Assembly: GCA_964482955.1 (NCBI GenBank)
Contig: CAYZZW010000082.1
Location: forward strand, 1-11,562
Length of the DNA: 11,562 nt
From: JAPLSN01 sp964482955
GTDB lineage: Bacteria; Spirochaetota; Spirochaetia; Treponematales; UBA12059
Direction of reading: 5' to 3'
Position numbers and translations under genes: made by a program. How positions within the stretch are numbered: the first letter of the stretch is position 1; every line of letters begins with the position of its first letter. Under the pieces are notes generated by a model. The model searched no databases. It was not told the DNA's origin and saw nothing but the letters and a program-made list of their open reading frames with translations. Of this stretch, positions 6,118 to 11,562 are shown one piece after another.

Positions 6118-8274
6118 ATGGCGTACGTCAAGAAGATCTTCAACGAAAACTTCCTCTATTACGCGTCGTACGTGATCAAGGACCGGGCGATTCCGGACCT
6201 CGAGGACGGGCTCAAGCCGGTCCAGCGGCGCATCCTCCACTCCCTGTTCGAGATGGACGACGGCAAGTTCCACAAGGTGGCGAACGTCGTCGGCCACTGC
6301 ATGAAGTACCACCCCCACGGAGACGCGTCCATCGGGTCGGCGCTCGTGGTGCTCGCGAACAAGGACCTGTTCATCGACAAGCAGGGCAACTACGGCAACC
6401 TGTACACGGGAGACGACGCCTCCGCCGCGCGTTACATCGAGTGCCGCGCGAACCTCCTGACCAAGGAGATCTTCCACAACCCGAAGATCACCGAGTACGT
6501 CGACTCCTACGACGGCCGCAACAAGGAACCCGTGGCCTTCCCCGCCAAGCTGCCGGTCGTGCTCCTCACGGGCGCGGACGGCATCGCGGTGGGCATGAGC
6601 ACCAAGATATTGCCGCACAACCCGCTCGAGGTGATCAAGGCCGAGATCGCGTGCCTGCAGGGCAAGCGCTTCAGGCTGGAGCCGGACTTCCCCACGGGCG
6701 GTCTCGTGGACACGTCCGAATACCAGGACGGCAACGGCAAGGTGCGCGTCCGCGCCAAACTCGATTTCTCCGACCCGAAGCGCATCGTCGTGCGCGAACT
6801 GCCCTTCGGCTCGACCACGGAGAGCCTCATCGAGAGCGTGGAAGCCGCCGCGAAGGCGGGCCGACTCAAGATCGCCTCCATCTCCGACTTCACCACCGAG
6901 AACGTGGAGATCGAGATCCGCCTCCAGCGCGGCGTCTACGCGAAGGAAGTGGAGGACGCGCTCTACGCCTTCACGGAGTGCGAGCAGTCCATCTCGTGCA
7001 ACTGCCTCGTCATCAACCACGGCACGCCCATCGTCACGCGCGTCTCGGACATCGTGAAGTACCACGCGGAGCGCCTCGTCGACATCCTCAAGTCCGAGCT
7101 CAAGATCCGCGAGCGCGAGCTCCAGGACGAGATCTTCGCGCGCACCCTCGAACGCATCTTCATCGAGGAGCGCGTGTACAAGGGCATCGAGAACAAGAAG
7201 ACGCAGGAAGCCGTGTACAAGGCGGTCTCCGACGGGCTCAAGCCCTTCGTGAAGGAGATCAAGCGCGAAGTGACGGCCGAGGACATCGACCGGCTCCTCA
7301 AGATCCCGATCAGGCGCATATCGCTCTACGACATCGAGAAGGCCAAGGACGAGATGCAGCGCCTCGCGGCCGAGCTCAAGCAGGTGCGCTACCACCTCGC
7401 GCACCTCGTCGAATACGCCACGGGCTTCCTCGAGGGCGTCGCCAAGAAGCTCGAGAAGGACTGGAAGCGCAAGACCGAAATCTCCGGCTTCCACCGCATC
7501 GACGTGAAGGAAGTGGCCAAGCGCGACATCGCGCTGCGCTACGACGGGCAGTCGGGCTACCTCGGCACCTCGGTGTCCACGGGCGACAGCCTCTTCCCCG
7601 TGTCGCCGTACGACAAGGTCCTCTTCATCAGGCGGAACGGCATCTACACGGTGGCTCCGTCGATGGAGCGAACCTTCGTCGACCAGGGCCTCCTCTACTG
7701 CGCCATCGCCGACAAGGAGCAGCTTGCGGACACCCTCTTCACGATAGTGTACAAGGCCGGAGAGAACGGCTGTCCGTTCATCAAGCGCTTCCGCATCGAA
7801 GCGTGGATCATGAACAAGGACTACCAGCTCCTGCCCGACGGCGCGCAGGTGCTCTACTTCACCACCGCGCAGGACTTCGCCTTCACGGTCAACTACGTGA
7901 AAAAGCCGCGCCAGAAGGTGAAGGAAGAGCTTTTCTCGTCGGACGATTTCGAGGAGAAGGGCCTCAAGACGAACGGCGTCCGGCTTTCGACCCACGAAGC
8001 CGAATCGGTGAGCTCCGACACGCCCGAGACGCGTCCCGGCAGGAAGGCCGAGCCCGAGCTCGAGCTCGAGCTGCCTTCGCCCAAATCCGCGAAGTCTCGC
8101 CCGGCCGAGCCGGAGGGCGAAGCCGCGCCCGCCAAGAAAACCGGCTCCAAGAAAGCCGCGACGAAAAAGACGGCAGCCAAAGCCGGCAAGGCCAAGGGCG
8201 GCCTATTGGCCGCGGCTTCCAAGAAGAAGGCGGAGAGCGCCGGAAAGAAGGCGCCGAAAAAAGGCAAGCGCTGA
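6118..8274 (+). CDS. parC: DNA topoisomerase IV subunit A with basic C-terminal tail
   Basis: This subunit cleaves and rejoins DNA through a tyrosyl linkage and forms the A2B2 enzyme with ParE. The 718-aa product starts with a winged-helix/tower region: RAIPDLEDGLKPVQRRIL (23-40), HPHGDASIGS (65-74) and the catalytic Tyr106 in AARYIECR. A long coiled-coil arm covers about 315-450. The C-terminal domain (about 465-620) is only ~150 residues, shorter than a full GyrA propeller, and I find no GyrA-box motif, so it is ParC-like. After KGLKTNGVRLS (614-624) comes an unusual tail: an acidic Glu/Pro stretch (640-669), then a Lys/Ala-rich segment (671-718) with 17 lysines in 48 residues. The positions equivalent to E. 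coli GyrA Ser83 and Asp87 are Ala70 and Ser74. The ATG is 9 nt after parE, with a TAAGG site overlapping the parE stop, so the genes are one operon. Confidence 0.92.
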   Translation: MAYVKKIFNENFLYYASYVIKDRAIPDLEDGLKPVQRRILHSLFEMDDGKFHKVANVVGHCMKYHPHGDASIGSALVVLANKDLFIDKQGNYGNLYTGDDASAARYIECRANLLTKEIFHNPKITEYVDSYDGRNKEPVAFPAKLPVVLLTGADGIAVGMSTKILPHNPLEVIKAEIACLQGKRFRLEPDFPTGGLVDTSEYQDGNGKVRVRAKLDFSDPKRIVVRELPFGSTTESLIESVEAAAKAGRLKIASISDFTTENVEIEIRLQRGVYAKEVEDALYAFTECEQSISCNCLVINHGTPIVTRVSDIVKYHAERLVDILKSELKIRERELQDEIFARTLERIFIEERVYKGIENKKTQEAVYKAVSDGLKPFVKEIKREVTAEDIDRLLKIPIRRISLYDIEKAKDEMQRLAAELKQVRYHLAHLVEYATGFLEGVAKKLEKDWKRKTEISGFHRIDVKEVAKRDIALRYDGQSGYLGTSVSTGDSLFPVSPYDKVLFIRRNGIYTVAPSMERTFVDQGLLYCAIADKEQLADTLFTIVYKAGENGCPFIKRFRIEAWIMNKDYQLLPDGAQVLYFTTAQDFAFTVNYVKKPRQKVKEELFSSDDFEEKGLKTNGVRLSTHEAESVSSDTPETRPGRKAEPELELELPSPKSAKSRPAEPEGEAAPAKKTGSKKAATKKTAAKAGKAKGGLLAAASKKKAESAGKKAPKKGKR

Positions 8275-8302
8275 TCGAATCCGGTCCGCGCCGCGAGATA
8301 TC

Positions 8303-8339
8303 CGAGCCCTTCCCCCGCGGGAAGGGCTCGCTTTCATTT
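8303..8339 (+). terminator. rho-independent terminator of parE-parC
   Basis: A perfect 12-bp stem (CGAGCCCTTCCC / GGGAAGGGCTCG, 8303-8314 and 8319-8330) with a CCGC loop is followed by CTTTCATTT. It lies 28 nt after the parC stop. The T-rich tail contains the stop codon of the convergent GNAT gene (8334-8336), so the same hairpin also sits just beyond that gene. On the minus strand no T-tract follows, so it mainly serves parC. Confidence 0.85.
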
Positions 8340-8855
8340 GACCTTCGCGTACAGCTTCACGTCGCGCGGGATGTCCGAGATGTTCGGATGGAGCGAATAG
8401 CGCCTGAGCACGCCTTCGTACGCCATGCCGAGTTTCAGCATCACGCGGCCGGACGCCCCGTTGTCGACGTCGTGGCAAGCCTGGATCCGGAATATGCGCG
8501 GGTCGGCGAACAGCGAGTCGAAAGGCGGTCGCATCGCCTCGGTCATGAAACCCCGGTTCCAGTACGGCCTGGCGAGCACGTAGCCGAACTCGGCCTTGTA
8601 GTCCTCGATCCGGAAATCGATCATGCCGATCGCCGTACCGGTTTCCTTGAGCTCCAGCACGAACTTCCTGCTGTCGGCGGTGTCCGCGGTCGCCATGCAG
8701 TGATCGATCCAGGCGACCGTCTCGGCTTCGTCCCGATGGGGTTTCCAGACGAGGTATTTGACCACTTCGGGATCCCGGGCATACGACGCGAATATGTCGC
8801 GCGCGTCCTCCGGCTTCGGGGGGCGCACGAGCAGCCGGGACGTTTCGTAAACCAT
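8334..8855 (-). CDS. GNAT-family N-acetyltransferase (RimJ/RimL-like)
   Basis: It transfers acetyl from acetyl-CoA to an amine; the substrate cannot be deduced. The 173-aa product fits the Acetyltransf_3 group that contains the ribosomal-protein acetyltransferases. It opens with ETSRLLVRPPKPEDARDIF (4-22). Strand beta-4 is GMIDFRIEDYKAEFGYVL (77-94). The acetyl-CoA pyrophosphate loop is PYWNRGFMTEAM (97-108). The closing motif is DNGASGRVMLKLGMAYEGVLRR (131-152). Many members of this group are stand-alone metabolic or resistance acetyltransferases, so RimJ/RimL identity is not claimed. The ATG is preceded by AAGAGGAG about 6 nt upstream and a promoter at 8901-8929. It is a single-gene unit, convergent with parC. 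Confidence 0.9.
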   Translation of the reverse strand: MVYETSRLLVRPPKPEDARDIFASYARDPEVVKYLVWKPHRDEAETVAWIDHCMATADTADSRKFVLELKETGTAIGMIDFRIEDYKAEFGYVLARPYWNRGFMTEAMRPPFDSLFADPRIFRIQACHDVDNGASGRVMLKLGMAYEGVLRRYSLHPNISDIPRDVKLYAKVK

Positions 8856-8900
8856 GGGGGGCTCCTCTTCCCTGCCCCGGCGGGCAGGCGTTACCGCGCG

Positions 8901-8929
8901 AGATTAGCGCGTAGAGCTTCCCGCGGCAA
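8901..8929 (-). promoter_or_regulatory. sigma-70 type promoter of the GNAT gene
   Basis: On the minus strand TTGCCG (8924-8929, 4 of 6) is 17 nt from TAATCT (8901-8906). Transcription would start near 8894 and give a leader of about 40 nt that includes the Shine-Dalgarno. It diverges from the tRNA promoter about 30 nt away. Confidence 0.5.
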
Positions 8930-8960
8930 GCCCGCCAATCCGACAATCTCGCGCCGGTTC

Positions 8961-8989
8961 TTGACAAAAAAAACGCCCCTGAGTAATAT
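8961..8989 (+). promoter_or_regulatory. strong sigma-70 promoter of tRNA-Asn
   Basis: A perfect TTGACA (8961-8966) is followed by a 17-nt A-rich spacer and TAATAT (8984-8989). Transcription would start near 8996, about 18 nt before the mature tRNA 5' end, leaving a short leader for RNase P. This is the best sigma-70 match in the window. Confidence 0.85.
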
Positions 8990-9013
8990 TCCCCTGTTCC
9001 CGCAAGGGAGCAT

Positions 9014-9086
9014 TCCCCTGTAGCTCAGTTGGCAGAGCAAGTGGCTGTTAACCACTGGGTCCGTGGTTCGAACCCGCGCGGGGGAG
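9014..9086 (+). tRNA. tRNA-Asn (anticodon GUU)
   Basis: A full cloverleaf of 73 nt can be folded. The acceptor stem TCCCCTG pairs with CGGGGGA at all seven positions (one G-U). The D stem is GCTC/GAGC with an 8-nt loop containing GG. The anticodon stem is AGTGG/CCACT with loop CTGTTAA, so the anticodon is GTT. The variable loop is 5 nt, and the T stem is CGTGG/CCGCG with loop TTCGAAC. The discriminator base is G73, as expected for tRNA-Asn. The 3' CCA is not encoded (CAAAA follows), so it must be added by the CCA-adding enzyme. It reads AAC and AAU codons. Confidence 0.97.
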
Positions 9087-9133
9087 CAAAAGAAAGAAGC
9101 CGTCCGACAGGGCGGCTTCTTTCTTTTGCTCCC
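9082..9133 (+). terminator. 24-bp hairpin terminator overlapping the tRNA 3' end
   Basis: Arms 9082-9105 and 9110-9133 are complementary over all 24 positions with one G-U pair, around a GACA loop. The GC-rich core (GAAGCCGTCC / GGGCGGCTTC) followed by TTTCTTTT is a standard intrinsic terminator. The A-rich left flank makes it usable on the minus strand too. The outermost six pairs use GGGAGC, of which five bases (9082-9086) belong to the tRNA acceptor stem and discriminator, so the long hairpin and the mature tRNA fold are mutually exclusive. Confidence 0.88.
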
Positions 9134-9150
9134 GCTCGCTCCGCGACTGT

Positions 9151-9178
9151 CGGCCGAATGGCGCCGGCCGCGCTTTTT
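9151..9178 (+). terminator. possible second terminator downstream of tRNA-Asn
   Basis: A 6-bp stem formed by two CGGCCG copies (9151-9156, 9165-9170) with an 8-nt loop is followed after 3 nt by five Ts (9174-9178). It could act as a backup to the larger terminator just upstream and separate the chemotaxis gene from tRNA transcription. Confidence 0.4.
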
Positions 9179-9263
9179 CCCGATGGAACACTGGCATAAA
9201 CTTCCCGGTCAACCGATCATATAGGCAACTAATCCGCCGCCGGCGGCAGATCCCGTCTTTTCC

Positions 9264-9268
9264 GGAGG
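9264..9268 (+). promoter_or_regulatory. ribosome-binding site of the chemotaxis gene
   Basis: GGAGG lies 4 nt before ATG 9273, slightly close but strong, and supports this start. Upstream (9179-9263) I find only a weak TATAGG -10-like box and no convincing sigma-70, sigma-28 or sigma-54 promoter. Confidence 0.7.
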
Positions 9269-9272
9269 ATCC

Positions 9273-11348
9273 ATGAAGCTGCGCTCGTCGATCTCCCTGC
9301 TCATCATCGGCGCGATCATCATCGGCGTCAGCGCCTCGCTGCTGCTCGGCATCGTCCCGCTGCGGACTTACATGGAGGAACGCTTCCATACGGAAATCGA
9401 GGACATCCTGGTCGCCGCCAAGAGCGGTGTCCAGACGGAGATAGCCCGCGGCTGGGAAGTGTCGCTCAGCCTGTCGCGCCACCCCGGCCTGCGCGCCTGG
9501 TTCCGGTCGGACGAGCGGAACGAAGCCCAGGGCGAGACGATCAAGGACACCATGCTGGAGATCGCCGGCAGGGACGGCTTCGACGCGGCTTTCGCCGCCA
9601 ACCGGTCAACCAACAACTTCTACATCGGCGACAAGCTGATCAACACGCTGTCGCCCGACAAGGCGGACGACAGCTGGTTCTACGACACCATGGCCGCGGA
9701 CCGGGAGCTGCTCCTCAACCTGGACCACAACAGCGAGCTGAACCAGACCAAGCTCTGGTTCAACGCCCAGGTACGGGACGGCGTCTCCGTCATCGGCGCG
9801 GCCGGCATCGGCATGTCCATCGAGAAGGTCATCGAGGATTTCGTGGCCGCCAAGCCCAGCCCCGCCTCCGACCTCTTCCTGGTGGACGCCGCCGGCAAGG
9901 TGCTCGTCTCGTCCAATCCGGAAGCCAACGGCCGCCCGCTGTCGACCTACGTGCCCGAGGGCGGCGAGAAGGTGCCCGGCACCGGGCTGACCAGCTTCAG
10001 CGAAGGCGGCAACCGCTACCTGGTGGCCGGCACGCCGGTCTGGACCACCGAGTACCGGATCATCCTGCGTGCCCGGAGCGAGGATTTCATCCCGTCCTTC
10101 ATGCAGATCGGCGGCCGCTCCATCGCCTTCACGCTGGTCTTCTGCGCGCTGATCGGCGTGGCCACCATCTTCATCGTCCGCGCGGCGCTGCGCAGCCTCA
10201 AGTCGGTGACCGGCATGCTCGCGGACATCGCGAGCGGCGAAGGCGACCTGACGGCCAGCCTGTCCGTCACCAAGGACGAAGTGGGCGTCGTGTCGCGCGA
10301 GTTCAACCAGTTCACGGCCAAGCTGCGCCGCATCATCGGCAACGTCAAGGAAGCCATCGACCGATTGATGAGCCTGAACCACGACATGGTCTCTTCGACG
10401 CAGGAGTCCAGCGCCGCCGTCACGGAGATCTCCGCGAACATCGGCTCCATCAGCAGGCAGGTCAACACGCTGGACGGCGTGGTCAAGCGCTCCGAGAAGA
10501 CCTTCGGCGACATGTTCGGCGCCATCGAGACGCTGGACGGCCGAATCGTCGAGCAATCGGCCATGGTCACCGAATCCACGGCCGCCATCGTCGAGATGAA
10601 GGCGTCGCTCGGGAACCTGTCGGACATGGCCGGCAAGCGCGCGGCGCTCGTGGATAACCTGAACCGCATAGCCAAGGACGGCGGCAAGGCGTTGGAGGAG
10701 ACGGAAACGGTCTTCAAGAACGAAATCGCCGACAAGATGGACGACATCATCGAGATGAACGAGATCGTGGCCCAGGTGGCCTCGCAGACCAACCTCCTGG
10801 CCATGAACGCCGCCATCGAGGCCGCCCACGCCGGCGATTCCGGCAAGGGCTTCGCCGTGGTCGCCGAGGAGATCCGGCGTCTGGCGGAAGCCACCGCCCT
10901 GAACGCCGCCAACATCACGCGAATCATCGGCGACATGCGTTCCGGCATCGTGAAGACCTCGAGCAACGTCCACGGCACCATGGCGGCGTTCGGCGCCATC
11001 GACCGCGAAGTGGTTTCGGTGGGCCAGACCTTCGCCGAGATGGCCAACGCCCTGACGGAGATAGCCCAGGGCGGCGACCAGATCATGGGCGCCATGAACC
11101 GGCTGAACACCTTCACCGCAGAGGTGCGCAGCGCCGCCACGGCGCTGTCCGAGGGCGGCCACGGCGTCCACGGCGAGTTCGACACCATCGCGAAGCTGTC
11201 CGGCGAGATCACCAACGGCATCACCGAGATCGCCCAGGGCACCTCCGAGATCTCCGAGGCCATGCAGCGGCTGCGCGACATGAACAACCGCTTCTCCGAC
11301 CAGTTCAAGGCCATCGTCGACGAGACCAACCGCTTCCGCGTGTCCTGA
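9273..11348 (+). CDS. methyl-accepting chemotaxis protein with Cache-type sensor
   Basis: This is a membrane receptor that controls CheA kinase through CheW and so biases flagellar rotation. The 691-aa product has TM1 at about 7-29, an extracytoplasmic sensor at about 30-280, TM2 at about 282-303, a HAMP linker at about 304-356 and a long cytoplasmic helical hairpin. The sensor carries DDSWFYDTM (132-140) and a second strand-rich module near 200-265, fitting a double Cache domain; the ligand cannot be read. The hairpin tip has the near-invariant IVAQVASQTNLLAMNAAIEAAHAG (498-521) and GKGFAVVAEEIRRLAE (524-539). Glu/Gln-rich helices on both sides are probable CheR/CheB targets, but no CheR-tethering pentapeptide ends the protein. 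Leucine codons strongly favour CTG, whereas parE favours CTC, hinting at a separate origin. The gene is complete and ends 92 nt before the adapter sequence. Confidence 0.93.
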   Translation: MKLRSSISLLIIGAIIIGVSASLLLGIVPLRTYMEERFHTEIEDILVAAKSGVQTEIARGWEVSLSLSRHPGLRAWFRSDERNEAQGETIKDTMLEIAGRDGFDAAFAANRSTNNFYIGDKLINTLSPDKADDSWFYDTMAADRELLLNLDHNSELNQTKLWFNAQVRDGVSVIGAAGIGMSIEKVIEDFVAAKPSPASDLFLVDAAGKVLVSSNPEANGRPLSTYVPEGGEKVPGTGLTSFSEGGNRYLVAGTPVWTTEYRIILRARSEDFIPSFMQIGGRSIAFTLVFCALIGVATIFIVRAALRSLKSVTGMLADIASGEGDLTASLSVTKDEVGVVSREFNQFTAKLRRIIGNVKEAIDRLMSLNHDMVSSTQESSAAVTEISANIGSISRQVNTLDGVVKRSEKTFGDMFGAIETLDGRIVEQSAMVTESTAAIVEMKASLGNLSDMAGKRAALVDNLNRIAKDGGKALEETETVFKNEIADKMDDIIEMNEIVAQVASQTNLLAMNAAIEAAHAGDSGKGFAVVAEEIRRLAEATALNAANITRIIGDMRSGIVKTSSNVHGTMAAFGAIDREVVSVGQTFAEMANALTEIAQGGDQIMGAMNRLNTFTAEVRSAATALSEGGHGVHGEFDTIAKLSGEITNGITEIAQGTSEISEAMQRLRDMNNRFSDQFKAIVDETNRFRVS

Positions 11349-11356
11349 ACTGCGGT

Positions 11357-11378
11357 GCGCGGCCGCCGGCGGCCGCGC
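11357..11378 (+). repeat. 22-bp perfect GC palindrome after the chemotaxis gene
   Basis: GCGCGGCCGCC (11357-11367) is followed directly by its reverse complement. It can fold into a strong hairpin 8 nt after the stop codon, but no T-tract follows. It may stall polymerase or act as a weak terminator, and such a structure can also break sequencing and assembly. Confidence 0.5.
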
Positions 11379-11440
11379 GCGGCCGATTGCGGGGCCTTAG
11401 CGTCCCCTTTCCTCCCGCCCCTTCGCGAGCGCCGCCGTCT

Positions 11441-11509
11441 AGATCGGGAGAGCAAACGTCTGAAATCCAGTCAATCCTAGAAATCTCTTATGACGGGGTC
11501 GGGGTGAAT
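11441..11509 (+). other. Illumina TruSeq adapter read-through (artefact)
   Basis: From 11441 the sequence follows the TruSeq index adapter. The first 33 bases (AGATCGG through TCCAGTCA) differ at three positions. Then comes one altered base, an 8-base index-like stretch (11475-11482), and a segment beginning ATCTC at 11483 that matches the adapter's P7 end at about 16 of 24 positions. Most of the errors there are changes to G. This is library sequence, not genome, and nothing after 11440 should be annotated. Confidence 0.96.

Positions 11510-11562
<53 letters not shown>

Noticed and set aside
4369..7995. 1208-codon open frame on the minus strand opposite parE-parC
   Set aside because: The composition is Val/Leu/Asp/His-rich with no recognisable domain, and it mirrors the codon structure of the genuine topoisomerase genes.
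4266..9023. 1585-codon open frame on the plus strand
   Set aside because: It overlaps parE and parC in another frame and runs antisense to the GNAT gene, with Arg/His/Pro-rich, low-complexity translation. This is a normal shadow in high-GC coding DNA.
9189..9205. sigma-54 promoter before the chemotaxis gene (TGGCA)
   Set aside because: The required TTGC element at the -12 position is absent (TCCC instead).
9193..9221. sigma-28 promoter for the chemotaxis gene (TAAA and CCGATCAT)
   Set aside because: The spacing between TAAA and the CCGAT-like element is about four bases too short, and the leading G of the -10 is missing.

Overview
The window is high-GC bacterial DNA with ordinary chromosomal genes. 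A member of the Spirochaetota (Treponema/Spirochaeta-like) is my best inference. The reasons are the fliS/flgN-like flagellar pair beside a short J-domain protein, and a compact ParE/ParC pair of the spirochaete/Bacteroidetes type. I cannot confirm the taxon without a search. The last ~120 bases are not biological: they are an Illumina TruSeq adapter followed by poly-G, so the genome sequence stops near 11440.

Left block (115-2242, minus strand). Reading in the direction of transcription: a C-terminal J-domain co-chaperone; fliS (flagellin export chaperone), preceded by a near-consensus sigma-28 promoter; a FlgN-like chaperone 15 nt behind fliS; and a 179-aa protein that I read as a two-motif beta-gamma-crystallin calcium-binding protein with its own candidate -10 box.

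Middle block (2385-8274, plus strand). psuK and psuG overlap and form the complete pseudouridine-degradation pair: pseudouridine to pseudouridine 5'-phosphate, then to uracil and ribose 5-phosphate. Next comes parE-parC, encoding topoisomerase IV. ParC has a shortened C-terminal domain, a Lys/Ala-rich basic tail, and replacements at both classical quinolone-contact positions. A 12-bp hairpin terminator closes the block. psuK and parE both have promoter-like -10 boxes only a few bases before their ATG, so they may be leaderless.

Right block. A minus-strand GNAT acetyltransferase converges on the parC terminator. Then come a tRNA-Asn(GUU) with a textbook promoter, a 24-bp hairpin whose left arm reuses the tRNA 3' end, and a 691-aa methyl-accepting chemotaxis protein. 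The chemotaxis gene has a reversed leucine-codon preference (CTG over CTC) relative to the topoisomerase genes, so it may have been acquired beside the tRNA.

I see no defence system, CRISPR array, insertion sequence or biosynthetic cluster. The points most worth a second look are the beta-gamma-crystallin protein next to flagellar genes, the sigma-28 promoter, the tRNA-overlapping hairpin with a compositionally distinct neighbour, and the adapter contamination.
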